In this document: one piece after another, positions 51,468 through 59,521 of the stretch
Layout of the letters: each line of letters starts with the position of its first letter
Numbering within the stretch: position 1 is the first letter of the stretch
The notes under the pieces: model-generated
What the model was told of the DNA's origin: nothing
The model's database searches: none
The model's input: only the letters and a program-made list of their open reading frames with translations
Made by a program: the position numbers and the translations under genes
Origin: Bacteroides oleiciplenus YIT 12058
GTDB lineage: Bacteria; Bacteroidota; Bacteroidia; Bacteroidales; Bacteroidaceae
Length of the DNA stretch: 64,000 bases
Direction: 5' to 3'
Assembly: GCF_000315485.1 (NCBI RefSeq)
Contig: NZ_JH992944.1
Coordinates: 698,485-762,484, forward strand

Positions 51468-52499
51468 ATGAAACGTTTTAGTCAAATATTCTTATACATT
51501 ACCATTGCATTGCTCCTTGTGTGGCAATTGCCCTGGTGCTACAGTTTCTTTGCGGCAAAGCCTTCAAAGACTCCTTTCTCCATGTACAGCACCATCATCG
51601 ACGACTTTGTTTCCATGGGACATGAGGAAGGTAAAGGCATGATGCGCCGCGACCAGTCCGGCAATGTGTACACGCAGGAACAGGTGGACAGCATCCTCCC
51701 CTTCTTTTACATACGTCAGCTCATGGCGGACGAGCGGTTTCCGGATACCATCAAAGGTATTGCCGTCACTCCGCGCGAGATACAGCTCACTAATTTCAGT
51801 TTCCGCTCGACACCTTCGGACATCAATACCTCCCGAATAGAGCTTTATCCTTTATTGGAAAGCATGTCGGGACGCGTAGACCTGGCGATGCCCGATGATG
51901 TGTTCCGCATCACCAACAAAGGAATTGAATTCATCAAAATGAAAACCAATACGGTGGATGCCGATAAAAGCAGTCAATTCACGGAAGCCATGGTGAAGAA
52001 AGGGTTTAAGTTCCCTGCACAGAGGCTGGCAGGAAATCCTACGACCCGCAAGGAATATGATGAAGGTTATCTGATTCTGGACAACGAAGGCAAGCTTTTC
52101 CACCTGAAACAAACCAAGGGACGTCCGTATGTACGTGCCATTTCCCTGCCCGAAGGTGTAAAAGCGAAGCATCTCTTTATCACGGAGTTCAAGAGCCGCA
52201 AGACGCTGGGCTTCCTGACCGATATGGATAATAATTTCTATGTACTGAACAACAAGACTTATGACTTGGTAAAGACCGGAGTTCCCGCCTTTAATCCGGA
52301 ACAGGATGCCCTGTCCATCTTCGGCAACATGTTCGACTGGACGGTTTGCATCAAAACCGGTGAGGCAGATGAATATTATGCGCTGGATGCGGATGATTAT
52401 TCGCTCATCAAATCTGTTAACTTCCCTATGCAGGGAGGTAAAGTACCGGGACTGCGATTTACTTCTTCACGGGATAAGTATGTGAAGCCGAGGTTCTGA
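51468..52499 (+). CDS. DUF4857-like membrane-anchored protein
   Basis: A 343-residue protein with one N-terminal membrane helix (IFLYITIALLLVWQLPW, about 6-22) and a periplasmic domain. I recognise it as the DUF4857 type of Bacteroides, found with ABC genes; the name is from memory and the function is unknown. The second half has repeated strand motifs (GYLILDNEGKLFHLK; TLGFLTDMDNNFYVLNNKTY; YYALDADDYSLIK) that suggest beta-propeller-like blades. It ends at the long inverted repeat facing the convergent rluA-type gene. Confidence 0.65.
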   Translation: MKRFSQIFLYITIALLLVWQLPWCYSFFAAKPSKTPFSMYSTIIDDFVSMGHEEGKGMMRRDQSGNVYTQEQVDSILPFFYIRQLMADERFPDTIKGIAVTPREIQLTNFSFRSTPSDINTSRIELYPLLESMSGRVDLAMPDDVFRITNKGIEFIKMKTNTVDADKSSQFTEAMVKKGFKFPAQRLAGNPTTRKEYDEGYLILDNEGKLFHLKQTKGRPYVRAISLPEGVKAKHLFITEFKSRKTLGFLTDMDNNFYVLNNKTYDLVKTGVPAFNPEQDALSIFGNMFDWTVCIKTGEADEYYALDADDYSLIKSVNFPMQGGKVPGLRFTSSRDKYVKPRF

Positions 52500-52501
52500 T
52501 A

Positions 52502-52601
52502 AAGAATTTCACCACAGAGGACACAGAGAGCACAGAGGTTATTGATTATCTATGAATTATAAAACTTCTGTGCTCTCTGTGTCCTCTGTGGTGAAATTCT
52601 T
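52502..52601. repeat. 100-bp long inverted repeat between convergent genes
   Basis: Arms of 39 bp (52502-52540 and 52563-52601) are complementary with one mismatch, around a 22-nt AT-rich centre. The arms are built of CACAGAGGACACAGAGAG words. It spans the whole gap between two convergent stop codons (52499 and 52600) and overlaps the last by 2 nt, so it could act as a bidirectional transcript end. Sequences of this CACAGAGGACACAGAG type are, from memory, dispersed in many bacterial genomes. Confidence 0.92.
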
Positions 52602-53271
52602 ATATCATTCGAAACCCCTGCCAAAGATTCGTCTCCGGCACAGGTGCTTCCACCTCTATTACCTCTTTCGATACCGGATGTACAAAACTGATATAGCGTG
52701 CATGCAGGCAGATACTCCCATCCGGATTGGAGCGTGCGGAACCATATTTCAAGTCCCCCTTGATAGGACACCCCATCTTTGCCAACTGACAACGTATCTG
52801 ATGGTGCCGTCCGGTTTTCAAATCTACTTCCAGCAGGAAATAATTCTCTGACTTACCTATCATGCGATAATTCAGGATAGCCTTTTTACTTTTCGGCACC
52901 TCCTTATCATAAGCATAACTTTTATTCTGCTTCTCATTGCGCACCAGATAGTTCACCAATTCCCCCTCCGATTCCTTCGGAGCATTCTTTACTATAGCCC
53001 AGTAAGTCTTCTTCACCTCACTGTTCTTGAACATTTCATTGAGGCGGGACAACGCCTTGCTGGTTTTAGCAAATACAACAAGACCGCTCACGGGGCGGTC
53101 CAGCCGGTGGGTAACACCGATGAAGACATTTCCGGGTTTCTGGTATTTCTCCTTCAGATACTCCTTTACGGTTTCCGAAAGCGGTGTATCCCCTGTCTTG
53201 TCTCCCTGAACTATCTCGGAAGCGGTCTTGTTGACTATAATAATATGATTGTCCTCGTATACGACAGTCAT
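52600..53271 (-). CDS. RluA-family pseudouridine synthase
   Basis: Isomerises uridine in rRNA or tRNA. The 223-residue protein is the catalytic domain only, lacking the S4 domain of longer RluA/RluD members. It has VVYEDNHIIIVNKTAS at the start, the catalytic Asp in GVTHRLDRPVSGLVVFAKTSKA, LKTGRHHQIRCQLAKMG and GSICLHARYISFVHPVS. Substrate site cannot be assigned. Convergent with the DUF4857-like gene; the fabG gene is 8 nt upstream in the same direction. Confidence 0.92.
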   Translation of the reverse strand: MTVVYEDNHIIIVNKTASEIVQGDKTGDTPLSETVKEYLKEKYQKPGNVFIGVTHRLDRPVSGLVVFAKTSKALSRLNEMFKNSEVKKTYWAIVKNAPKESEGELVNYLVRNEKQNKSYAYDKEVPKSKKAILNYRMIGKSENYFLLEVDLKTGRHHQIRCQLAKMGCPIKGDLKYGSARSNPDGSICLHARYISFVHPVSKEVIEVEAPVPETNLWQGFRMI

Positions 53272-53279
53272 ACTCTTTC

Positions 53280-54026
53280 TTACATATTCATACCACCATC
53301 TACCTGAATCACCTGTCCTGATACATAAGAAGACATATCAGAAGCCAGGAAGGTAGCAATGTTTGCCACGTCTTCGGGAGTACCGCCACGGCGCAAAGGA
53401 ATTTTCTTTGCCCATTCGGCTCTTACTTCGTCAGACAGCGCAGCAGTCATATCGGTCAGGATGAAGCCCGGAGCAATAGCGTTGGCACGAATGCCGCGAG
53501 AGCCGAGTTCCTGAGCAATGGACTTAGCCAAAGCAATCATACCAGCCTTGGAAGCTGCATAGTTAGCTTGTCCGGCATTGCCATGAACACCTACTACAGA
53601 AGCCATATTGATAATGCTACCTGCTTTCTGACGCATCATGATCGGAGTACAAGCATGAATAAAGTTGAAAGCTGATTTCAGGTTAACATTGATAACCATA
53701 TCCCATTGTTGCTCGCTCATACGCATCATCAGACCATCACGAGTGATACCTGCATTGTTTACCAGAATATCAATGCGACCAAAATCTGCATGAATAGCTT
53801 CTACTACCTTAGCGGTATCTTCGAAACTGGCAGCATTTGAAGCATAACCTTTGGCTTTCACGCCCATTGCTTCCAGTTCTTTTGTTGTATTCTCTGCATT
53901 TTCGTCAATCACCAAGTCAGTGAATGCAATATTTGCTCCTTCAGAAGCGAATTTTAAAGCGATAGCCTTACCAATGCCGCGTGCAGCACCGGTTACAATG
54001 GCTGTTTTACCATCTAATAATCCCAT
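53280..54026 (-). CDS. fabG: 3-oxoacyl-ACP reductase
   Basis: NADPH-dependent reductase of fatty-acid elongation. The 248-residue SDR protein has VTGAARGIGKAIALKFA (cofactor loop), LVNNAGITRDGLMMRM, the catalytic Ser in NMASVVG, YxxxK in YAASKAGMIALAKS, and GFILTDMTAALSD. The length and NNAGITRD segment are characteristic of true FabG rather than of other SDRs. It lies 11 nt after the TetR gene and 8 nt before the rluA-type gene, an operon of three. Confidence 0.95.
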   Translation of the reverse strand: MGLLDGKTAIVTGAARGIGKAIALKFASEGANIAFTDLVIDENAENTTKELEAMGVKAKGYASNAASFEDTAKVVEAIHADFGRIDILVNNAGITRDGLMMRMSEQQWDMVINVNLKSAFNFIHACTPIMMRQKAGSIINMASVVGVHGNAGQANYAASKAGMIALAKSIAQELGSRGIRANAIAPGFILTDMTAALSDEVRAEWAKKIPLRRGGTPEDVANIATFLASDMSSYVSGQVIQVDGGMNM

Positions 54027-54037
54027 ACTTTTTTAAA

Positions 54038-54637
54038 TTATTGATTAAAGTTTTCTTTTCTATGCAGCGCACCGAACACAATGTTAACCACGTATCTATC
54101 ACGTTCTTCATCGGTCAGTTTAGCACCTATGTGTCCGCGTATATAAGGTACCTCGATACCTTTCACGCAATAATGTACCAACTCGGCAGTCATGTCAAGA
54201 TCGTCAACCTGAAATACCCCTTTCTCCACGCCCTCGCGTAAAACATCCTTGAAAAGTTGTAGTTCTTTGGCATCAAAACGCTTACGTACCTTCTCTACCC
54301 GCCATATATCGCGGAAGAAAGTAGCACGGAGCGTTCCATTCCGATATACCACTTCTTTCACAGCATCCAAACGGGTATAAATCATTTCGATAATCTTCTG
54401 GTCGGGCGAGATATCTTTCTCTGCCACCCGCTTCATCATATCCGAAAGAATCTCCAGCTCCGACTCGACAACAGCCATATAAATATCTTCCTTACTCTTA
54501 AAATAGGTATAAAGTGTTCTTCTACCTTTTTTAGAAGCAAGAGCGATATCATTCATTGTGGTATTCTCAACACCCATCTTTGCAAATAGCTGACGGGCAA
54601 CATCCACTAATTTAGCTTTTGTCTTCGATACGGCCAT
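54038..54637 (-). CDS. TetR/AcrR family regulator
   Basis: A 199-residue transcription regulator with a TetR HTH (LVDVARQLFAKMGVENTTMNDIA, then GRRTLYTYFKSKEDIY). I place the start at 54637; a frame opens at 54706, but a -7 promoter element lies at 54676-54683, between the two, so the upstream codons would not be transcribed. The ligand-binding half is unlike any I recognise. It precedes fabG directly and may regulate fatty-acid synthesis genes; that is inferred from position alone. Confidence 0.88.
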   Translation of the reverse strand: MAVSKTKAKLVDVARQLFAKMGVENTTMNDIALASKKGRRTLYTYFKSKEDIYMAVVESELEILSDMMKRVAEKDISPDQKIIEMIYTRLDAVKEVVYRNGTLRATFFRDIWRVEKVRKRFDAKELQLFKDVLREGVEKGVFQVDDLDMTAELVHYCVKGIEVPYIRGHIGAKLTDEERDRYVVNIVFGALHRKENFNQ

Positions 54638-54675
54638 ATATTTATTAATTATTGCACATTGCTTAATAATTTGAG

Positions 54676-54707
54676 CAAAAGTAAAACTTTTCTGCATACC
54701 ACACAAG
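54676..54707 (-). promoter_or_regulatory. promoter for the tetR-fabG-rluA operon
   Basis: On the minus strand: CTTG (54707-54704), 20 nt, TACTTTTG (54683-54676). One mismatch in the -33 box, full match in the -7 box. Transcription would start about 30 nt before the ATG at 54637. Confidence 0.6.
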
Positions 54708-54832
54708 AATTCATGTATTTTATTAACATTCCGTCATAGGAAGGGAAGAAAAAAAATGCGTACACTATCATGTTACTTATCAACAGGTTAGAAACTATAT
54801 CACATTTTTTAAAGAAAATAAGATGGATTTTA

Positions 54833-54863
54833 TTTGTTAGTTTCACAAAAAGCCGTACCTTTG
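54833..54863 (+). promoter_or_regulatory. consensus promoter for the initiator tRNA
   Basis: TTTG (54833-54836), exactly 19 nt, TACCTTTG (54856-54863): both boxes match the Bacteroidetes housekeeping consensus. It is the best promoter in the window. The mature tRNA begins 15 nt after the -7 box. Confidence 0.85.
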
Positions 54864-54877
54864 CACCCACAAAACAT

Positions 54878-54950
<73 letters not shown>

Positions 54951-54956
54951 CTAAAT

Positions 54957-54987
54957 AAAAAAGACCGTTTTTCAACGGTCTTTTTTT
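54957..54987. terminator. bidirectional intrinsic terminator after the initiator tRNA
   Basis: Hairpin arms AAAGACCGTT (54960-54969) and AACGGTCTTT (54974-54983), with a 4-nt loop, followed by a T-run on the plus strand and preceded by an A-run that serves the minus strand. It ends the tRNA transcript and probably also the convergent operon whose last gene stops at 55009. Confidence 0.92.
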
Positions 54988-55008
54988 GTATCCTGATAAT
55001 ACCTATTA

Positions 55009-55830
55009 TTATTCTACTACCACTCTTGCAGCCTGTTTTAATTCTATATTCAATGAAGCACCATCCGATTGAGGCATCCAAACCACCTGGCGGCATTCAC
55101 CTTTCTCCAATGTACATCTTTGGTTACCATGAGCATACAGATATTCCGTATCAACATGGAAAGACGACGCATTCACATTCCACGAGCGTATTCCATTCAA
55201 ATGTAAGTGCAAGTTATCCGCTTTTCCACTATTGAACAACCACGAACCATCCTGAACGGTCAAGGCTTTAAAATAGCAATCGTTTATTGTTGCATAATCC
55301 CGTACCATAAGAGATAATGAATCACGGTTAAGGCCTTCAACATTCACTTTCTGGGCAACGAGGGCAGCGATTAATGACTGAGTATAGTCGGGCAAAGCTA
55401 TCTCCATCTCTTTGGAGCGTACATTCAGCCAAGCCATATCCTGGAATTTCTTTTCCAGCTTCTCTTTGGAAAAATTGAATACGATACGTAATGTATCTCC
55501 TGACGTATTCATCGTCATATACTTATCCATATCAGAAGCATAAGTGAAAGTACCGTTTCCTCCTTGCGCCTGACGAATGTTCAGCGGTATCTCACTGAAT
55601 GCAACCATTCTTATTTCTTTTATTTCGTTATCATCCACAATGATATCTCTATCCGTCACCAACTGCACCACTTTGCACTCTGGCAACTGCACTGTTTTTT
55701 GTTCTCCATTGATATCCATAAAGTTATCATTCCCGTCGAAAAATAATGTAGAGCTATAGAATATGCCACCGCATATTACCAGCAATCCGGCAAGCAGCAT
55801 TCCAAATATTATATAAGTTGTTCGTTTCAT
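55009..55830 (-). CDS. membrane-anchored protein of the GntR/ABC operon, unknown function
   Basis: I do not recognise this 273-residue protein. It has an N-terminal membrane helix (YIIFGMLLAGLLVICGGIFY, about 5-24) and a periplasmic domain with repeated short beta segments (IALPDYTQSLIAA; NVEGLNRDSLSLMV; DNLHLHLNGIRSWNVNASSF), similar in style to DUF2807/DUF4097 adhesin-like beta-helices. It is the last gene of the ATPase-permease-GntR operon, 11 nt after the regulator, so it probably belongs to the same stress-response unit. Confidence 0.75.
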   Translation of the reverse strand: MKRTTYIIFGMLLAGLLVICGGIFYSSTLFFDGNDNFMDINGEQKTVQLPECKVVQLVTDRDIIVDDNEIKEIRMVAFSEIPLNIRQAQGGNGTFTYASDMDKYMTMNTSGDTLRIVFNFSKEKLEKKFQDMAWLNVRSKEMEIALPDYTQSLIAALVAQKVNVEGLNRDSLSLMVRDYATINDCYFKALTVQDGSWLFNSGKADNLHLHLNGIRSWNVNASSFHVDTEYLYAHGNQRCTLEKGECRQVVWMPQSDGASLNIELKQAARVVVE

Positions 55831-55841
55831 AATCTTCTTCT

Positions 55842-56210
55842 TTATTTTTGTTTCTTACTATATTCCTGATACATATCCGACATATCTTTTGCCGAAATAC
55901 CGAGTGTGTACATCTGTTTGAAGAAGTAATCCACCTCCTCTTTCAGAAAATACTCTTTCCGCAATGAAAGGATTTGTTCGCGAGCACCGGCAGACACAAA
56001 ATAGCCAATGCCCCGCTTATTATAAATAACTCCTTGTGATTGCAAATAATCGTACGAACGCATCACCGTATTGGCATTTACCTCTACCACAGCCGCATAT
56101 TCTCTGACGGATGGTATACGTTCTTCTTCCTGATATTGCCCAAGAAGTACCTCGTCACAAATCCGGTCTGCTATTTGCAGGTAGATAGCTTTGCTTTCTT
56201 TAAAATTCAT
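55842..56210 (-). CDS. GntR family regulator, YtrA subfamily
   Basis: A 122-residue protein made of a winged-helix domain (IYLQIADRICDEVLLGQYQ, RIPSVREYAAVVEVNANTVMRSYDYL, VIYNKRGIGYFV) and a short C-terminal helical extension, the layout of the YtrA subfamily, which regulates ABC exporters. It follows the permease by 2 nt. An AGTGTA-N12-TACACT dyad at the operon promoter is the likely operator, so it is probably an autorepressor. Confidence 0.9.
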   Translation of the reverse strand: MNFKESKAIYLQIADRICDEVLLGQYQEEERIPSVREYAAVVEVNANTVMRSYDYLQSQGVIYNKRGIGYFVSAGAREQILSLRKEYFLKEEVDYFFKQMYTLGISAKDMSDMYQEYSKKQK

Positions 56211-56212
56211 AC

Positions 56213-57052
56213 TTACCAGCGGTTAATGATTTCAGATTCTTTAAAGCGGAAATAAGCGACTATCCAATTGAAGATAGCCATACCAAAGAAGATTATTGTT
56301 GCCCAAAGTGTCATAGCTTCATCAGATATATTCTGATTCACTCCACGAACACCACGTGCTTCAAATAATATTTTTCCCAGTACCGATCCTATTGCTATAT
56401 AAATGATAGCAACAACCACAATGGCTGAGAAAGTTTTCACAAATGAGTTCTTCGGCCAGATGGAACTACCCAGAACAAATAAAGACTGTGCAAAGAAATA
56501 AGCGCTTACTCCTAACATGAAATAATTGCAATCATCAAAAACCGTCCAGAATTGTCCTTTTCCTACCAAATGGGAAAGCGGAGTAGAGGCTATAATATCT
56601 TTCAACTCGGGATAGCTGACCATATAAACCGCTACACGTGTCCAGTCCGCCATTTTAAAAGCTATCAGAAACACAATAAGGAAACCGAAAGTAAATACCA
56701 GCCAACGGGAGAAGAATTTCTCAAACATCGTAGCAGGTGTCATCAACATTGCTATCCGGTTCGTTTTAGATTTCATGCGTTCCATAATGAACGAAGCACT
56801 CAGAAGTCCCATAATGACGAGTGCCCAAACGAAAGCCCCCAGTTCGAATGTCCAGATAGGATCCTGGGTTATCCCTCTATTGATGAGACTTTCCGGATGA
56901 TTATATTGAAAATATCCGTTCCATACAAAAGCAATCGCCATTATGCCGTACATCATTACGAACCTAAGCAGATTAGCTTTCCAACTCTCCACCATCTCTT
57001 TGCGGCATAAGCTCACAAAACGGGGTGCACTAAAAAAGGTATCGCGTATCAT
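56213..57052 (-). CDS. ABC-2-type permease of the GntR operon
   Basis: A 279-residue membrane protein with about six helices. The N-terminal SLCRKEMVESWKANLLRFVMMYG is followed by paired helices (FELGAFVWALVIMGLLSASFIM; WLVFTFGFLIVFLIAFKM) and a C-terminal helix FFGMAIFNWIVAYFRFKE. Its start overlaps the ATPase stop by 4 bp (ATGA), consistent with obligate pairing. Substrate unknown; in related operons of Firmicutes the system responds to cell-wall antibiotics. Confidence 0.82.
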   Translation of the reverse strand: MIRDTFFSAPRFVSLCRKEMVESWKANLLRFVMMYGIMAIAFVWNGYFQYNHPESLINRGITQDPIWTFELGAFVWALVIMGLLSASFIMERMKSKTNRIAMLMTPATMFEKFFSRWLVFTFGFLIVFLIAFKMADWTRVAVYMVSYPELKDIIASTPLSHLVGKGQFWTVFDDCNYFMLGVSAYFFAQSLFVLGSSIWPKNSFVKTFSAIVVVAIIYIAIGSVLGKILFEARGVRGVNQNISDEAMTLWATIIFFGMAIFNWIVAYFRFKESEIINRW

Positions 57053-57903
57053 TGTTCATTCTTTTTAGGGTGAAACATTTCTGCCATTTTCTCTGGTGCG
57101 GCAAGTGTAGCACCGAATAGCAGTTCAAGATTAATCTCCGATTCTTCGTCTTCCGTATTCGGTAACATCAGGAAGTTTCCTTGCACAGAAGGCAGTGTAT
57201 AAAGTGCTGACTTCGCCATTTCATGATCGTCACTTTCAAGGAAAAGTAATTTGTTGCAAATGCTGGCAGTAGACTCGTCAAGCAACACATGACTGTTGTC
57301 CATAATCACCACATGATCTAATATCTTATCAATATCCCGCACCTGATGAGTAGAGATAATAATCGTCCTGTCATCCGACATGCCGGAAGCAATGAACTTA
57401 CGGAATTGGCTCTTACCCGGAATGTCAAGTCCATTGGTAGGCTCGTCCATAATCAACAGTGAAGTATGGGTAGCCAATGCAAAACTCATGAATACTTTTT
57501 TCTTCTGTCCCATAGATAAAGCTCCCAAATTCAAATCCTGCTCCATCTCAAAATAATGCAGGTACTTTACCATATCTTCTTTGCTGAAACGAGGATAGAA
57601 CTGGCTGTTCAGCTCCACATAGCTAACCAGGGATATGGACGGAAGTTCAAATTCCTCAGGTACCAGGAACATATCTTGTAACGTGATAGGTAACCGACGG
57701 CGTACATCGATATCATGATACATCACCTTTCCACTCTTGGGGGTGAGCAAACCGCTCATCAAATAAAGTAGCGTAGACTTACCGGCACCATTCTTTCCCA
57801 GTAACCCATATACTCTACCCTTCTCCAATGAAAGCGAAAAATCGTGCAGGACTTCTTTCTTGCCCCGGCGATAACTGAACGAAATGTTTTCTACTTGTAG
57901 CAT
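57049..57903 (-). CDS. ABC transporter ATPase of the GntR operon
   Basis: A 284-residue nucleotide-binding subunit. Walker A GLLGKNGAGKSTLLYL, signature LGALSMGQKKKVFMSFAL (SMGQ), Walker B SLLIMDEPTNGLDIPG and H-loop ISTHQ. C-terminal extension of about 80 residues (ESDDHEMAKSALYTLPSVQG) as in YtrB-like proteins. First gene of the operon, immediately downstream of a promoter-operator. Confidence 0.92.
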   Translation of the reverse strand: MLQVENISFSYRRGKKEVLHDFSLSLEKGRVYGLLGKNGAGKSTLLYLMSGLLTPKSGKVMYHDIDVRRRLPITLQDMFLVPEEFELPSISLVSYVELNSQFYPRFSKEDMVKYLHYFEMEQDLNLGALSMGQKKKVFMSFALATHTSLLIMDEPTNGLDIPGKSQFRKFIASGMSDDRTIIISTHQVRDIDKILDHVVIMDNSHVLLDESTASICNKLLFLESDDHEMAKSALYTLPSVQGNFLMLPNTEDEESEINLELLFGATLAAPEKMAEMFHPKKNEQ

Positions 57904-57928
57904 AAGCTTGGATATTTATTAGTTATTT

Positions 57929-57952
57929 AGTGTATTAGTTTAATAGTACACT
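57929..57952. promoter_or_regulatory. probable operator of the GntR (YtrA-like) regulator
   Basis: Dyad AGTGTA (57929-57934), 12 nt, TACACT (57947-57952). It covers the predicted transcription start of the operon, where a repressor would block initiation. As I remember it, the B. subtilis YtrA operator is also AGTGTA and TACACT with a similar gap, which would make the match notable for a different phylum. Confidence 0.65.
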
Positions 57953-57953
57953 G

Positions 57954-57984
57954 CAAATGTAGGCAAACTTTTTAATATTCCAAG
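57954..57984 (-). promoter_or_regulatory. promoter of the ABC/GntR operon
   Basis: On the minus strand: CTTG (57984-57981), 19 nt, TACATTTG (57961-57954). One mismatch in the -33 box, full -7 match. The start lies about 45 nt before the ATPase ATG and within the dyad operator. Confidence 0.65.
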
Positions 57985-58002
57985 CGTTTCCTCAAAAAAA
58001 AG

Positions 58003-58042
58003 CAAAAAAAAGAGAGGAGCTAAGAATCACTCTCCACTCCTC
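58003..58042 (-). terminator. intrinsic terminator after the exbB-to-TPR operon
   Basis: On the minus strand a GAGGAG/CTCCTC hairpin (arms 58037-58042 and 58014-58019) is followed by a T-run (58010-58004). It lies about 30 nt after the TPR gene stop and before the ABC/GntR promoter. Confidence 0.65.
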
Positions 58043-58070
58043 CCGACACGACAAACAACTAAAATTGTTG

Positions 58071-59516
58071 CTATTTGATGCCATCCAACGCCTTTTTGGC
58101 AGTAGCATTGGCGGGGTCTATAGCCAGAATTTTATTCCAGTACTCCTTCGAAGTAGGATAGTCGCTCTTCAATAGATAGTAGTATCCCAGATAGCTGTAA
58201 CACTCTATCAATGGAGAATTATACTTCGGATCGTTTTTACTTAGCAACACCTCCATCACCTTTTCATAAAAAGGTTTCGCCAACCCCTCGGTAGTTTCAG
58301 GGTCCATGGCAGAATTGGTCCGGGCGCGCCACATATCTCCCAAATAACTGTCGGGAGCTTGTTCGGAAACAAGTGCGAACACAGAGTCAGCAGACTGCAA
58401 CGCCACCATACGGTCGGCAGGCTGCACGGTGAGCGTGTCCGAAGACGTGCCCTGTCCGTAATAAAGACGCCCTAACTGGAATAAGGTTTCAGGGGTCTTT
58501 TTATCTTTGGCTAATGAATCATAATACTTCTGATAAGAAGCAATAGCCTGTGCATAATCGTTCTTCATTTCATAGGCATCAGAGATTTCACGCCATAAGT
58601 CGGTTTGTGTATCATCCTTCTCAAGTGCCTTGCCATATTCTATAATAGCTTCATCGTATTTCTTCAACGCAGTCAATAAAGCGCCGTAATAACGATAATC
58701 TAAATAAGAATAGTCAGCTTTATCTGAAGCGTGAAAAAAGGCGTCAGCAGCTTTCTCTGCATCCTCATAACGCTTCAGGTCCGTATTGTTATACATAGCA
58801 AGACGGTTGAATGCAGCATGACGGGCATTCGCCTGTAAGCCTTTCTGGGCAATTTGCAGCGATTTCTCGAAGTCATGGTTCAAGAACAAGGCAAAAGCAT
58901 ACTTCAGCATGTCATCTTCCGTAGCAAGAGGCGTATTGATGAACTTCGCATACATCGCGGCAGCTTTATCAAACCGATTACTGGAATAATACACTTCAGC
59001 CAATTCCTTGTCAGCCTCCAGACAGTCCGGTTCCACAGCTTTCAGCTGCTCCAACTTTTCAATGGCCAGCGAAGGACTGGCAGACTTATAAGCCTGCGCA
59101 TACTTCAAATAAGCCTCCTTACAGTTCGGGTCGAAGTAAATGGCCTGTTCATAAAGCTGGCAGGCTTGCCCCACGTTCTTTTGTGCAAGAGCTATATCAC
59201 CCTCCAGTACAGACACTTTCGGATCCTTATTATTGGCTTTCTTCGCCATTGCCAGATACTCCTGAGCATCAGTAAGCTTTCCAGCATTCAAATAAACGTG
59301 GGCTATGGAAGTCACAAGGTCCACATTCTTTTTATTCTTCCCTTTCAACAATGCACCGGCTTCCTCGGAAGCTTGTTCGGGATTGGTCTGAACCAGGCTT
59401 TTCATTTTATCTACCCCAGCCTGCCATTCGTTCACAGGCGCTTGTGCAGAAACAGTGCCGGCCAACAGCAACGCTCCCATACTAAGAATTAACATCGTTT
59501 TCATAATAGCATTCAT
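58071..59516 (-). CDS. TPR-repeat periplasmic protein
   Basis: A 481-residue exported protein with a signal peptide (about 1-24, cleaved after VSAQ). The rest is a solenoid of tetratricopeptide repeats, e.g. AYLKYAQAYKSASPSLAIEKLEQLK, FDKAAAMYAKF, YDEAIIEYGKALEKDD, YAQAIASYQKYYDSL and a C-terminal YLGYYYLLKSDYPTSKEYWNKILAIDP. Such proteins bind partner proteins; here the context is the Ton energy complex. Last gene of the operon, 5 nt after the pstS-like gene. Confidence 0.9.
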   Translation of the reverse strand: MNAIMKTMLILSMGALLLAGTVSAQAPVNEWQAGVDKMKSLVQTNPEQASEEAGALLKGKNKKNVDLVTSIAHVYLNAGKLTDAQEYLAMAKKANNKDPKVSVLEGDIALAQKNVGQACQLYEQAIYFDPNCKEAYLKYAQAYKSASPSLAIEKLEQLKAVEPDCLEADKELAEVYYSSNRFDKAAAMYAKFINTPLATEDDMLKYAFALFLNHDFEKSLQIAQKGLQANARHAAFNRLAMYNNTDLKRYEDAEKAADAFFHASDKADYSYLDYRYYGALLTALKKYDEAIIEYGKALEKDDTQTDLWREISDAYEMKNDYAQAIASYQKYYDSLAKDKKTPETLFQLGRLYYGQGTSSDTLTVQPADRMVALQSADSVFALVSEQAPDSYLGDMWRARTNSAMDPETTEGLAKPFYEKVMEVLLSKNDPKYNSPLIECYSYLGYYYLLKSDYPTSKEYWNKILAIDPANATAKKALDGIK

Positions 59517-59521
59517 TTTAG

